The notes beneath the pieces are model-generated. The model was not told the origin of the DNA. It did no database searches and was given only the letters and a program-made list of their open reading frames with translations. This document shows, piece by piece, positions 18,050 through 29,479 of a stretch of DNA of 64,000 bases. Location of the stretch: NCBI RefSeq assembly GCF_036127095.1, contig NZ_CP108006.1, positions 6,997,501 to 7,061,500 on the forward strand, written 5' to 3'. Source of the stretch: Streptomyces sp. NBC_00335. Lineage in GTDB: Bacteria; Actinomycetota; Actinomycetes; Streptomycetales; Streptomycetaceae. The stretch's first letter is position 1. Each line of letters begins with the position of its first letter. Both the position numbers and the translations under genes were made by a program.

Positions 18050-18517
18050 TTGAATATCATGTCCCTCCTTCCGTTCGTGCTGATCATCGGGGCGATGTTC
18101 CTGCTGACCCGCAGCCAGAAGAAGAAGCAGCAGGCGGCCGTGCAGATGCGCGACCAGCTGACCGCCGGCACCGGCGTCCGCACCATCGGCGGCATGTACG
18201 CCACGGTGAAGGAGATCGGCGAGGACACCGTCACGCTCGAGGTGGCCCCCGGCGTTCACGCGATCTACGCGAAGAACTCCATCGGCGCCGTGCTGGAGGA
18301 CGAGGAGTACAACCGCATCGTCCACGGCATCACCGATGATCTGACGATCGACACGCCGGTCGTCCCGGACGACGCTTCCTCCCTGACCGGGGACGACGCA
18401 CCCAAGCTCGACCTGGGCAAGAAGGACGAGCCCAAGGCCGACGAGCCCGCGGCGGAGGAGCCCAAGGGCGACGAGCCCAAGGACGGCAAGACCGACGGCG
18501 AGGCCGGCGCGAAGTAG
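18050..18517 (+). CDS. yajC: Preprotein translocase subunit YajC
   Basis: Small inner-membrane protein of 155 residues associated with SecDF. One N-terminal transmembrane helix (MSLLPFVLIIGAMFLLT) is followed by the RSQKKKQQ basic stretch and the YajC domain (GVRTIGGMYATVKEI). The C-terminal third is a charged low-complexity tail rich in Lys, Asp, Glu, Pro and Ala. I chose TTG 18050 because GAAGGA lies 11 bases upstream; the ATG at 18059 would be too far from it. It is followed by secD and secF, as is usual. Confidence 0.9.
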   Translation: MNIMSLLPFVLIIGAMFLLTRSQKKKQQAAVQMRDQLTAGTGVRTIGGMYATVKEIGEDTVTLEVAPGVHAIYAKNSIGAVLEDEEYNRIVHGITDDLTIDTPVVPDDASSLTGDDAPKLDLGKKDEPKADEPAAEEPKGDEPKDGKTDGEAGAK

Positions 18518-18671
18518 CGCTGGGCCGGGGACCGTGCGGGGCGCCTGACCGGCAGCCCCGACGGTCCTGGCCAGTGACCCTTCTGCGGGGGGCAGGGGTC
18601 CCCACACACATTTCGGTGGCCGTCCACGCGCTGACCCGGCGCGGGACGGTTGGACAGGGAGATACGACAAG

Positions 18672-20459
18672 GTGGCAGCACCGAAGAAGGGCCGGCGGCC
18701 CACGGGGGCTCAGGGGAGGCCGGGGCGTTCCCTGGCCATCATCCTGATCGCGATGGTGGCGCTCACCGCGGGGATGTTCCTCACGAAGCAGACGACGCCG
18801 CGACTCGGCATCGACCTCGCCGGCGGTACGAGCATCACGCTCAAGGCCAAGAGCGAGCCCGGCAAGCCGGACGCGATCAACGAGACCAACATGAACACGG
18901 CGGTCGGCATCATCGAGCGCCGCGTCAACGGTCTCGGTGTGTCGGAGGCCGAGGTTCAGACCCAGGGCCGCGACCACATCATCGTGAACATCCCCAAGGG
19001 GACGAACGATCAGCAGGCGCGCGACCAGGTCGGTACCACCGCCCAGCTGTACTTCCGCCCCGTGCTCGCCACGGCGGAGGGTGCGCCGGTCGCGCCCGAG
19101 GCCAACCCGAGCGGCTCCCCGAGCGCCGCCCCGAGCGGTTCCGGCAGCCCGTCCGCCAGCGCGGCCACCCCGTCGTCCAGCGCCACTTCCCAGGGCCGTG
19201 CGGTCAGTGAGGCCCTCAAGGCCCCGAACGCCCCCTCTCCCTCGCCCTCGGCGAGCGTGTCGAAGAAGGCAGACGACAAGGCCACCCCGTCCACGTCGCC
19301 GTCCGCGCCGACCGCCGACCAGGCCGCCGCCGCGGACCTGCAGGCGAAGTTCGCCGCGCTGGACTGCAGCAACGAGGCGCAGCGCACCGCCGTCAAGCAG
19401 AACGTCAAGCCCGAGGACCCGACGCTCGCCTGCGGCAAGCGCGACGGCGTCTGGTTCAAGTGGGTCCTCGGCCCGGCGCAGGTCAACGGCCAGGACGTCA
19501 AGGACGCCAAGGGCATCATCGACCCGCAGCGCGGCATGTGGATCGTCACGATGCAGTTCACCGACAGCGGCGCCGACAAGTTCGCCAAGATCACCGGTGA
19601 GCTCGCGGCCAAGCAGTCCCCGCAGAACCAGTTCGCCATCGTGCTCGACGGCGAGGTCATCTCCGACCCGTCCGTCAGCCAGGCGCTGACCGGCGGCAAC
19701 GCCGAGATCTCCGGCGGCTTCAACCAGCAGTCCGCGCAGGACCTGGGCAACATGCTCTCGTACGGCGCCCTGCCGCTGTCCTTCCAGGAGGACAGCGTCA
19801 CCACCGTCACCGCCGCGCTCGGCGGCGAGCAGCTGAAGGCCGGCCTCATCGCCGGTGCCATCGGCCTCGCCCTCGTGGTGATCTACCTGCTGGCGTACTA
19901 CCGGGGCCTGGCGTTCGTCGCCATCATCAGCCTCATCGTCTCCGGCATCCTCACCTACACGATCATGGTGCTGCTCGGTAAGGGCATCGGCTTCGCGCTG
20001 AACCTGCCGGCCGTCTGCGGTGCCATCGTCGCGATCGGCATCACCGCCGACTCCTTCATCGTGTACTTCGAACGCATCCGGGACGAGATCCGCGAGGGCC
20101 GCACCCTGCGTCCGGCCGTCGAGCGCGCCTGGCCGCGCGCCCGTCGCACCATCCTGGTCTCCGACTTCGTGTCGTTCCTGGCCGCCGCGGTGCTGTTCAT
20201 CGTCACCGTCGGCAAGGTGCAGGGCTTCGCCTTCACCCTGGGTCTGACGACCCTGCTCGACGTGGTCGTGGTGTTCCTCTTCACGAAGCCCGTCATGACG
20301 CTGCTGGCCCGTACGAACTTCTTCGCCAGCGGTCACCCGTGGTCCGGGCTGGACCCGAAGCGACTGGGCGCGAAGCCGCCGCTGCGACGCTCGCGTCGTA
20401 CCGGCTCCGACGCGGCCGCCGCGACCGTCTCCGTTCCCGTCGACGCAAAGGAGGCGTGA
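18672..20459 (+). CDS. secD: Protein translocase subunit SecD
   Basis: RND-type membrane protein of 595 residues that, with SecF, uses the proton gradient to help complete protein export. There is one N-terminal helix (about 20-37), the P1 domain (RLGIDLAGGTSI, ERRVNGLGV), and five C-terminal helices starting after about 390 (LIAGAIGLALVVIYLL). A Pro/Ser/Ala-rich insert at about 140-218 splits the external region, a feature of actinobacterial SecD. Start GTG 18672 with GGGAG upstream. It ends three bases before secF. Confidence 0.96.
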   Translation: MAAPKKGRRPTGAQGRPGRSLAIILIAMVALTAGMFLTKQTTPRLGIDLAGGTSITLKAKSEPGKPDAINETNMNTAVGIIERRVNGLGVSEAEVQTQGRDHIIVNIPKGTNDQQARDQVGTTAQLYFRPVLATAEGAPVAPEANPSGSPSAAPSGSGSPSASAATPSSSATSQGRAVSEALKAPNAPSPSPSASVSKKADDKATPSTSPSAPTADQAAAADLQAKFAALDCSNEAQRTAVKQNVKPEDPTLACGKRDGVWFKWVLGPAQVNGQDVKDAKGIIDPQRGMWIVTMQFTDSGADKFAKITGELAAKQSPQNQFAIVLDGEVISDPSVSQALTGGNAEISGGFNQQSAQDLGNMLSYGALPLSFQEDSVTTVTAALGGEQLKAGLIAGAIGLALVVIYLLAYYRGLAFVAIISLIVSGILTYTIMVLLGKGIGFALNLPAVCGAIVAIGITADSFIVYFERIRDEIREGRTLRPAVERAWPRARRTILVSDFVSFLAAAVLFIVTVGKVQGFAFTLGLTTLLDVVVVFLFTKPVMTLLARTNFFASGHPWSGLDPKRLGAKPPLRRSRRTGSDAAAATVSVPVDAKEA

Positions 20460-20462
20460 GAG

Positions 20463-21515
20463 ATGTCGAAGCTCGGAGATCTCGGCGCCAAGCTGTACCG
20501 AGGTGAGGTCGGCTACGACTTCGTCGGCAAGCGCTTCGTCTGGTACGGCGTTTCCATCCTGATCACCATCACGGCGATCGTGGCCGTGGCCGTCTCGGGC
20601 CTGAACATGGGCATCGAGTTCAAGGGCGGTGCCGTCTTCACCACCCCGAAGACCTCCGTCTCGGAGGCCCAGGCCCGCGAGGACGCGGAAGAGGCCTCCG
20701 GCCACCCCGCGATCGTCCAGAAGCTCGGCACCGGCGGCCTGCGCATCCAGATCTCGGAACTGGGCACCGATGCCGCGGCCGACGTGAAGGCCAAGCTCGC
20801 CACCGACCTCAAGGTCGACGCGGCCGACATCAACGCGGACCTGGTCGGCCCCAGCTGGGGCGAGCAGATCGCCAACAAGGCCTGGACGGGCCTCGGCGTC
20901 TTCATGGTCCTCGTGGTGATCTACCTGGCCATCGCCTTCGAGTGGCGGATGGCCGTCGCGGCACTGATCGCGCTGATCCACGACCTCACCATCACCGTCG
21001 GCGTGTACGCGCTGGTCGGCTTCGAGGTCACCCCGGGTACGGTCATCGGTCTGCTGACCATCCTCGGTTACTCCCTCTACGACACCGTCGTCGTCTTCGA
21101 CGGTCTCAAGGAGGGCTCGAAGGACATCACCAAGCAGACCCGCTGGACGTACAGCGAGATCGCCAACCGCAGCATCAACGGCACCCTGGTCCGCTCGATC
21201 AACACCACCGTCGTGGCGCTGCTCCCCGTCGGCGCGCTGCTCTTCATCGGTGGCGGCATCCTCGACGCCGGCATGCTGAACGACATCTCGCTGTCGCTGT
21301 TCGTCGGCCTCGCGGCCGGCGCCTACTCGTCGATCTTCATCGCGACCCCGCTGGTCGTGGACCTGAAGGAGCGCGAGCCGGCGATGAAGGCCCTGAAGAA
21401 GCGGGTGCTCGCGAAGCGGGCGTCGGCGGAGGCCAGGGGCGAGTCGCCCGAGGACGCCGGGACCGAAGGCACGCCCGAGGTAGTGGCCCAGGGCCGGTCG
21501 GGACGCCGCCGGTGA
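20463..21515 (+). CDS. secF: Protein translocase subunit SecF
   Basis: Partner of SecD, 350 residues with six predicted helices and an external domain. The N-terminal RYEVDFVGKR-type segment (GYDFVGKRFVWYG) and the family motifs GIEFKGG and GYSLYDTVVVFDGLKE are present. The C-terminal tail is charged and extends beyond the E. coli protein. ATG 20463 follows the secD stop by three bases, preceded by GGAGGCGTGAGAG. Its stop overlaps apt (GTGA), so apt is in the same transcript. Confidence 0.96.
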   Translation: MSKLGDLGAKLYRGEVGYDFVGKRFVWYGVSILITITAIVAVAVSGLNMGIEFKGGAVFTTPKTSVSEAQAREDAEEASGHPAIVQKLGTGGLRIQISELGTDAAADVKAKLATDLKVDAADINADLVGPSWGEQIANKAWTGLGVFMVLVVIYLAIAFEWRMAVAALIALIHDLTITVGVYALVGFEVTPGTVIGLLTILGYSLYDTVVVFDGLKEGSKDITKQTRWTYSEIANRSINGTLVRSINTTVVALLPVGALLFIGGGILDAGMLNDISLSLFVGLAAGAYSSIFIATPLVVDLKEREPAMKALKKRVLAKRASAEARGESPEDAGTEGTPEVVAQGRSGRRR

Positions 21516-22066
21516 CCGCGGAGCTGCCCTCCGGCGTACGGGACCTGCTGCTCAGCCGGATCACCGACGTGGCGGACTACCCGAAGCCGGGCGTGATGTT
21601 CAAGGACATCACCCCGCTGCTGGCCGACCCGAAGGCGTTCGGCGCCCTCACGGACGCGCTGGTGGCCCTGGCCGGGCAGTACGGAGCGACGAAGATCGTC
21701 GGTCTGGAGGCGCGGGGATTCATCCTGGCGGCTCCGGTGGCCGTCCAGGCGGGCATCGGCTTCGTGCCGGTCCGCAAGGCCGGGAAGCTGCCCGGGGCGA
21801 CGCTCCTGCAGTCCTACGACCTGGAGTACGGGTCGGCGGAGATCGAGATCCACGCGGAGGCGCTGTGCGCCGACGACCGGGTCATGGTCATCGACGACGT
21901 GCTGGCCACCGGCGGCACCGCTGCCGCCTCGCTGGAGCTGATCCGCCGGGCCGGGGCGGCGGTTGCCGGGGTTGCGGTCCTGATGGAGCTTTCGTTCCTC
22001 CCGGGTCGTGAGCGGCTGGCCGGGGCCCTTGGCGGGGCTCCGCTGGATGCGCTGATCGTCGTCTGA
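21512..22066 (+). CDS. apt: Adenine phosphoribosyltransferase
   Basis: Purine salvage enzyme of 184 residues that makes AMP from adenine and PRPP. The PRPP-binding motif VMVIDDVLATGGTA spans about 124-137, and the N-terminal YPKPGVMFKDITPLL is typical. GTG 21512 overlaps the secF stop by four bases. The secDF-apt-relA order is a long-standing actinobacterial cluster; apt consumes a purine base just upstream of the (p)ppGpp enzyme. A strong hairpin follows. Confidence 0.96.
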   Translation: MTAELPSGVRDLLLSRITDVADYPKPGVMFKDITPLLADPKAFGALTDALVALAGQYGATKIVGLEARGFILAAPVAVQAGIGFVPVRKAGKLPGATLLQSYDLEYGSAEIEIHAEALCADDRVMVIDDVLATGGTAAASLELIRRAGAAVAGVAVLMELSFLPGRERLAGALGGAPLDALIVV

Positions 22067-22078
22067 CGACGCTGTTCC

Positions 22079-22128
22079 CGCCGAAGCGGGCGTGCACCGG
22101 GATTTCCCGGAGCGCGCCCGCTTCGGCG
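22079..22128 (+). terminator. Compound hairpin after apt
   Basis: Perfect 14-base-pair outer stem, arms 22079-22092 and 22115-22128, enclosing a second small stem CCGGGA-TT-TCCCGG. It begins 12 bases after the apt stop and probably terminates the secD-secF-apt transcript before relA. Confidence 0.75.
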
Positions 22129-22139
22129 TGTGCGGGCCG

Positions 22140-22226
22140 CTGCGCGGGGCTGAGTCCCCTACCCGCCCTTCGCCCGTTCCCCGGGGCTCCGCCCCGGACC
22201 CCGGTCCTCAAACGCCGGACGGGCTG
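22140..22226. repeat. Single-arm copy of the intergenic repeat
   Basis: Contains the two blocks CTACCCGCCCTTCGCCCG and CGGGGCTCCGCCCCGG followed by CTCAAACGCCGGACGGGCTG, as in the left half of the 11.8-kb copy, but without the inverted partner arm. Confidence 0.7.
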
Positions 22227-22277
22227 GATGTGCACTGGTCGGGGTGGACTCGGGGAACGGGGTGGCGGAACCCTCGC

Positions 22278-22283
22278 TACGAT
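22278..22283 (+). promoter_or_regulatory. Possible -10 box of relA
   Basis: TACGAT about 75 bases before the relA start. No good -35 match is seen. The leader between it and the start is GC-rich with a short GGGGGACCCCC element. Confidence 0.3.
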
Positions 22284-22357
22284 GGGTTATCCGGACCGGA
22301 CACGGGCACCGGATCCTCCCCCACACTCCGTGCGGGGGGACCCCCTGAGGAGCGCTC

Positions 22358-24807
<2,450 letters not shown>

Positions 24808-24808
<1 letters not shown>

Positions 24809-24847
24809 CAGGGGAACCGTACGAAGGAGCAGGGGAACCGTACGAAG
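24808..24847. repeat. Tandem direct repeat at the 3' end of relA
   Basis: GCAGGGGAACCGTACGAAG at 24808-24826 is repeated exactly at 24829-24847, period 21. The first copy starts on the last base of the relA stop codon. Looks like a local duplication. Confidence 0.85.
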
Positions 24848-24849
24848 AC

Positions 24850-24888
24850 GGAAGGGCCCCGGTACGCAGTGCGTACCGGGGCCCTTCC
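24850..24888. terminator. Bidirectional terminator between relA and the DUF349 gene
   Basis: Nearly perfect 39-base palindrome: arms 24850-24868 and 24870-24888 are exact reverse complements around one base. It sits between convergent genes, 16 bases from the DUF349 stop. Confidence 0.8.
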
Positions 24889-24904
24889 ACGTGCGGGGCG
24901 GTGG

Positions 24905-26134
24905 TCAGCCGCCGAACTCCTCAAGGCCCTTCAGCGCCTGGTCCAGCAGGGCCTGACGGCCCTCCAGCTCCCGGGACAGCTTGTCGGCCTTGGAGTTGTT
25001 GCCCTGCGCGCGCGCCGCGTCGATCTGGCCGCGCAGCTTGTCGACCGCCGCCTGCAGCTGCCCCGTCAGACCGGCCGCACGGGCCCGCGCCTCCGGGTTC
25101 GTACGGCGCCACTCGCCTTCCTCGGCTTCCTGGATCGCCCGCTCGATGGTGTGCATCCGGCCCTCCACCTTGGGACGCGCGTCCCGCGGTACGTGGCCGA
25201 TGGCCTCCCAGCGCTCGTTCAGGGAACGGAACGCGGCACGGGCCGCCTTCAGGTCCGTGATCGGGACGAGCTTCTCGGCCTCGTCGGCCAGCTCCTCCTT
25301 CAGCTTCAGGTTCTCCACCTGCTCGGCGTCGCGCTCCGCGAAGACCTCGCTGCGGGCCGCGAAGAACACGTCCTGGGCGCCGCGGAAACGGTTCCACAGG
25401 TCGTCCTCGGACTCGCGCTGCGCGCGGCCCGCGGCCTTCCAGTTGTCCATCAGCTCGCGGTAGCGCGCGGCCGTCGGACCCCAGTCGGTCGACTTCGACA
25501 GCGACTCGGCCTCCGCGACCAGCTTCTCCTTGACCTTGCGGGCGTCCTCGCGCTGCGCGTCGAGCGAGGCGAAGTGCGCCTTGCGGCGCTTGGAGAAGGC
25601 GGAACGGGCGTGCGAGAAGCGGTGCCACAGCTCGTCGTCCGACTTGCGGTCGAGGCGGGGCAGACCCTTCCAGATGTCCACCAGGGCCCGCAGCCGCTCG
25701 CCGGCGCTGCGCCACTGGTCGCTCTGCGCCAGCTCCTCGGCCTCGGCCACCAGTGCGTCCTTGGCCGTACGGGCCTCGTCCGTCTGCTTGGCCTTCTGGA
25801 CCTTGCGCTCCTCGCGGCGCGAGTCCACGGTCGCCACCAGCTTGTCCAGCCGCACGCGCAGCGCGTCGAGGTCACCGACGGCGTGGTGCTCGTCCACCTG
25901 CGTACGCAGGTGCTCGATGGCCGTCTGGGCGTCCTTGGCGGCCAGATCGGTGGTCCGCACCCGTCGTTCGAGGAGGCCGATCTCGACCACCAGGCCCTCG
26001 TACTTGCGCTCGAAGTAGGCCAGGGCCTCCTCCGGGGTACCGGCCTGCCACGAGCCGACGACCTTCTCGCCATCGGCAGTACGCACGTACACGGTGCCGG
26101 TCTCGTCGACTCGGCCCCACGGGTCGCTGCTCAC
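24905..26134 (-). CDS. DUF349 domain-containing protein
   Basis: Soluble protein of 409 residues, very rich in Glu, Ala, Arg and Lys and mostly helical, with long coiled-coil stretches. Three repeats of a W-(x)n-R-(x)n-W type unit are seen (DQWRSAGERLRALVDIWK, TDWGPTAARYRELMDNWK, and LKAARAAFRSLNERWEAIG), each followed by DELWxRF or a related sequence: the DUF349 pattern. The biochemical function is not known. Start GTG 26134. It is conserved next to relA in streptomycetes, and it converges with relA across a palindromic terminator. Confidence 0.88.
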   Translation of the reverse strand: MSSDPWGRVDETGTVYVRTADGEKVVGSWQAGTPEEALAYFERKYEGLVVEIGLLERRVRTTDLAAKDAQTAIEHLRTQVDEHHAVGDLDALRVRLDKLVATVDSRREERKVQKAKQTDEARTAKDALVAEAEELAQSDQWRSAGERLRALVDIWKGLPRLDRKSDDELWHRFSHARSAFSKRRKAHFASLDAQREDARKVKEKLVAEAESLSKSTDWGPTAARYRELMDNWKAAGRAQRESEDDLWNRFRGAQDVFFAARSEVFAERDAEQVENLKLKEELADEAEKLVPITDLKAARAAFRSLNERWEAIGHVPRDARPKVEGRMHTIERAIQEAEEGEWRRTNPEARARAAGLTGQLQAAVDKLRGQIDAARAQGNNSKADKLSRELEGRQALLDQALKGLEEFGG

Positions 26135-26357
26135 AGCGCCTCCTCCACCTGATGCCTTGCGAGGGGTTCACCCCCTGGGCATCGTCCACAGTTTCCTGGG
26201 GCGGGCCGCGCCCGCCCTGCACAACGCCAACATAGGCGACCGCCGGGCCGGCTGTCCGCATCCAGCACGACGGAATATCGCCGTACCGGAGCGCCTTGGA
26301 GGAAATCGATTCGGGGAAATCGAGGAGACAGCCCGGGCCCGGGGCGCCCGGTCCCGG
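26135..26357. other. Spacer between DUF349 and cyclophilin genes
   Basis: Holds the DUF349 promoter and the end of the cyclophilin transcript, both on the minus strand. A GC-rich inverted sequence near 26330-26350 (CCGGGC ... GCCCGG) may be the cyclophilin terminator. No gene is supported. Confidence 0.35.
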
Positions 26358-27140
26358 TCAGTTCTGGGTGACGGTGCCCTTCTCGATCGTCACGGGGGTC
26401 TTGGGGGCCCCGTCCTGGCCGCCGTCGGCCACACCGGCCTTGGCCACCTCTTCGAGGACCTTCAGGCCGGCCGCGTCGATCTTGCCGAAGGGGGTGTACG
26501 TGGGGGCGAGCGGGCTGTCCTTGTAGACCAGGAAGAACTGGCTGCCGCCCGAGCCGGGCTGGCCGGTGTTGGCCATCGCCACCGTGCCCGCCGGGTAGAT
26601 GACCTGTCCGGTCTCGTTGGGCTTGCCCAGGGCGTCGAGGTTCTCGTCCGCGATGGTGTAGCCGGGGCCGCCCGTGCCGGTGCCCTGCGGGTCACCGCAC
26701 TGCAGGACGAAGATCCCGCCCGTGGTCAGGCGGTGGCACTTGGTGTTGTCGAAGTACTTCTTGTCGGCGAGCGACTTGAACGAGTTGACCGTCTGCGGGG
26801 TCTTCGCCGCGTCCATCTCGAACGTGATGTCGCCCGCGCTGGTCTTCAGGCCGAAGGTGTACTTCGCCTTGGCGTCGATCGCCATCGCCGGGGAGGGGGA
26901 CTGCTGCGGGGTGGGCGCGGCCGAGGGAGTCGCGGCCGGGTCGGCCGCCTCGTCCTTCTTGTCCTTGTCGAACACGCCGCCGGCCACGAGGCCGACCAGC
27001 GCCGCGACGACCACGGCCACCGCCGCACCGATCACGGCCAGCCGCTTGCGCGACTTCTGCCGCGCCTCGGCACGCCGCTGCTGCTGGCGTTCGTACTTTT
27101 CCCTGGCGAGCTGGCGCCGCCGCTGATCGCTCGTGACCAC
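26358..27140 (-). CDS. Membrane-anchored peptidyl-prolyl cis-trans isomerase (cyclophilin type)
   Basis: Protein of 260 residues. A basic N-terminus (RRRQLAREKYERQQQRR) precedes one transmembrane helix (about 34-55), then a Pro/Ala-rich linker and a cyclophilin domain from about 92 (TFGLKTSAGDITFEMD). Family signatures are KTPQTVNSFKSL, the GGIFVLQCGDP substrate loop, and GSGGSQFFLVY. Probably an extracytoplasmic folding helper anchored by its N-terminal helix. Some active-site positions differ from human cyclophilin A (the usual FHR... reads CHRLTTGGIF). Start GTG 27140 after GGAGAC. Divergent from the MBL-fold gene. Confidence 0.9.
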   Translation of the reverse strand: MVTSDQRRRQLAREKYERQQQRRAEARQKSRKRLAVIGAAVAVVVAALVGLVAGGVFDKDKKDEAADPAATPSAAPTPQQSPSPAMAIDAKAKYTFGLKTSAGDITFEMDAAKTPQTVNSFKSLADKKYFDNTKCHRLTTGGIFVLQCGDPQGTGTGGPGYTIADENLDALGKPNETGQVIYPAGTVAMANTGQPGSGGSQFFLVYKDSPLAPTYTPFGKIDAAGLKVLEEVAKAGVADGGQDGAPKTPVTIEKGTVTQN

Positions 27141-27231
27141 CGGGTCGTCTCCTTGTGCGTATCTGGTACCACTGTCCGGGCTGGGTTAGGCCGTACCGTA
27201 TATGGGTTCGCTGTGTAATGAGCGGCGCCGG

Positions 27232-27237
27232 TAGGCT
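27232..27237 (+). promoter_or_regulatory. Possible -10 box of the MBL-fold/hisS unit
   Basis: TAGGCT, with TTCGCT 19 bases upstream as a weak -35, about 56 bases before GTG 27294. The surrounding spacer is less GC-rich than the genes (GTATATGGG nearby). Confidence 0.35.
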
Positions 27238-27293
27238 CTGAGCAGCAGCATTCCTATCTGCAGCCTCCCGCCGGACGACGATTGAGGACGAAC

Positions 27294-28004
27294 GTGCTGA
27301 TTGCCGGATTCCCCGCCGGGGCCTGGGGGACCAACTGTTACGTGGTCGCCCCCGCCGCCGGTGAGGAGTGCGTCATCATCGACCCGGGCCACCAGGCCAC
27401 CCAGGGTGTCGAAGAGACGCTGAAGAAGCATCGGCTCAAGCCCGTCGCCGTCGTCCTCACCCATGGCCACATCGATCATGTGGCCTCGGTGGTCCCGGTG
27501 TGCGGAGCACACGACGTACCGGCCTGGATCCACCCCGAAGACCGCTTCATGATGAGCGACCCGGAGAAGGCCCTCGGCCGTTCCCTCGGCGCCCAGCTCA
27601 TGGGCGAGCTCACGGTGGGGGAGCCCTCGGACGTCAAGGAGCTCACCGACGGCGCGAAGCTCGCCCTCGCGGGCATGGAGCTCACCGTGTCGCACGCCCC
27701 CGGCCATACCAGGGGGTCGGTGACCTTCGGGATGCCCGCGGCGGCGGACATCCCGCCGCTGCTGTTCTCGGGCGACCTGCTCTTCGCCGGCTCCATCGGG
27801 CGTACGGACTTCCCCGGCGGCAGCCACGCCGACATGCTCGAATCGCTGGCCCGCGTGTGCCTGCCGCTCGACGATTCGACCGTGGTGCTGCCCGGACACA
27901 ACGAGCACACGACCATTGGCCGTGAGCGAGCCACCAACCCGTACCTGCGGCAGGTGGCCGCCGGCCTGGGAGACGGCTTCACGTCTCCACGACGAGGAAT
28001 GTGA
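27294..28004 (+). CDS. MBL-fold metallo-hydrolase (glyoxalase II-like)
   Basis: Protein of 236 residues of the metallo-beta-lactamase superfamily. The metal-binding motif THGHIDH (His57, His59, Asp61, His62) is intact, with further ligands in [13 protein letters not shown] and LPGHNEHT. That pattern fits glyoxalase II/YcbL-like hydrolases of thioesters; the true substrate is unknown. Start GTG 27294 after GAGG; an in-frame TTG at 27282 has no better site. It precedes hisS with only 10 bases between them, as in other streptomycetes, so the pair is probably co-transcribed. Confidence 0.9.
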   Translation: MLIAGFPAGAWGTNCYVVAPAAGEECVIIDPGHQATQGVEETLKKHRLKPVAVVLTHGHIDHVASVVPVCGAHDVPAWIHPEDRFMMSDPEKALGRSLGAQLMGELTVGEPSDVKELTDGAKLALAGMELTVSHAPGHTRGSVTFGMPAAADIPPLLFSGDLLFAGSIGRTDFPGGSHADMLESLARVCLPLDDSTVVLPGHNEHTTIGRERATNPYLRQVAAGLGDGFTSPRRGM

Positions 28005-28014
28005 CGAGAGTTTC

Positions 28015-29274
28015 GTGAGTACTTTTCAGGCCCCCAAGGGCACGTACGACCTGCTGCCGCCCCGCTCCGCCACCTTCCTGGCGGTGCGCGAGGCGATCTC
28101 CGCGCCCCTGAAGAACTCCGGCTACGGGTACGTGGAGACCCCCGGCTTCGAGAACGTCGAGCTGTTCTCGCGCGGCGTCGGCGAGTCCACCGACATCGTC
28201 AGCAAGGAGATGTACACCCTCACCACGAAGGGCGGCGACCAGCTCGCCCTGCGTCCCGAGGGCACCGCCTCCGTGCTCCGCGCCGCCCTGCAGGGCAACC
28301 TCCACAAGCTCGGCGGCCTGCCCGTCAAGCTCTGGTACTCCGGCTCCTACTACCGCTACGAGCGGGCCCAGGCGGGCCGTTACCGCCACTTCTCCCAGGT
28401 CGGCGCCGAGGCGATCGGAGCCGAGGACCCGGCCCTGGACGCCGAGCTGATCATCCTGGCCGACCAGGCGTACCGCTCACTGGGCCTGCGCAACTTCCGC
28501 ATCCTGCTGAACTCGCTCGGCGACAAGGAGTGCCGCCCGGTGTACCGGGAGGCCCTCCAGGCCTTCCTGCGCGGGCTCGACCTCGACGCGGAGACCGTGC
28601 GACGGGCCGAGATCAACCCGCTGCGCGTGCTCGACGACAAGCGGGCCGACGTGCAGAAGCAGCTCGTCGGCGCCCCGATGCTGCGCGACTACCTCTGCGA
28701 TGCCTGCAAGGCGTACCACGAGGAGGTGCGGGCGCTGGTGACGGCGGCCGGGGTCGTCTTCGAGGACGACGAGAAGCTCGTGCGCGGCCTGGACTACTAC
28801 ACCCGCACCACCTTCGAGTTCGTCCACGACGGTCTGGGCTCCCAGTCGGCGGTGGGCGGCGGCGGCCGTTACGACGGCCTCTCCGAGATGATCGGCGGCC
28901 CGGCGCTGCCTTCGGTGGGCTGGGCGCTGGGCGTCGACCGTACGGTGCTGGCGCTCGAAGCCGAGGGTGTCGAACTGGACATCCCCGCCGCGACCTCCGT
29001 CTTCGCGGTGGCGCTCGGTGCGGCGAAGCCGGTGCTGTTCGGTCTGGTGACCGAGCTGCGGCGGGCCGGTGTGGCCGCGGACATCTCCTACGGGGGCAAG
29101 GGCCTCAAGGGTGCGATGAAGGACGCGAACCGGAGCGGGGCCCGCTTCGCGGTCGTCGCTGGGGACCGTGACCTCGAAGAGGGCGTGGTCCAGCTGAAGG
29201 ACATGCAGTCCGGGGAGCAGACGCCGGTGGCCGTCGCCGAGCTCGTGGACACGGTCCGGGCGAAGCTGGCCTGA
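28015..29274 (+). CDS. hisS: Histidine--tRNA ligase
   Basis: Class II synthetase of 419 residues that charges tRNA-His. Motif 1 region begins [13 protein letters not shown]; motif 2 is seen in [16 protein letters not shown]; the HisRS-specific [14 protein letters not shown] loop and motif 3 (GGGGRYDGL ... ALGVDR) follow; the C-terminal anticodon-binding domain ends the protein. Start GTG 28015 with GAGAG upstream; an in-frame upstream start would add 33 residues overlapping the previous gene and is not needed. Confidence 0.96.
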   Translation: MSTFQAPKGTYDLLPPRSATFLAVREAISAPLKNSGYGYVETPGFENVELFSRGVGESTDIVSKEMYTLTTKGGDQLALRPEGTASVLRAALQGNLHKLGGLPVKLWYSGSYYRYERAQAGRYRHFSQVGAEAIGAEDPALDAELIILADQAYRSLGLRNFRILLNSLGDKECRPVYREALQAFLRGLDLDAETVRRAEINPLRVLDDKRADVQKQLVGAPMLRDYLCDACKAYHEEVRALVTAAGVVFEDDEKLVRGLDYYTRTTFEFVHDGLGSQSAVGGGGRYDGLSEMIGGPALPSVGWALGVDRTVLALEAEGVELDIPAATSVFAVALGAAKPVLFGLVTELRRAGVAADISYGGKGLKGAMKDANRSGARFAVVAGDRDLEEGVVQLKDMQSGEQTPVAVAELVDTVRAKLA

Positions 29275-29479
29275 CGGTCGCCGCCTGGTGGGGCGGGGTC
29301 GGGGGATCCGCTGCGCGGAGTTCTCCCCGCCCCGCCCTTTCGCCGTTTCCCGGGGCTCCGCCCCGGACCCCGCGCGGCGTTTGAGCGCACCGGGCGCGCA
29401 GCGCCCGGAACGGGGTCCGGGGCGGAGCCCCGGTTTCGGGAAGGGGTGGGGTGGGGGAAGCCCCGCGCAGCGGCCGCCG
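29275..29479. repeat. Palindromic intergenic repeat between hisS and the response regulator gene
   Basis: A perfect 23-base-pair inverted pair, arms 29350-29372 and 29411-29433 (each contains CGGGGCTCCGCCCCGG or its complement), with weaker flanking arms (29322-29349 and 29434-29455). It lies between convergent genes, so may act as a two-way terminator as well as being a copy of the dispersed element. Confidence 0.75.

Noticed and set aside
18330..20981. 883-codon minus-strand frame opposite secD
   Set aside because: Shadow of secD with compositionally biased translation and no family match.
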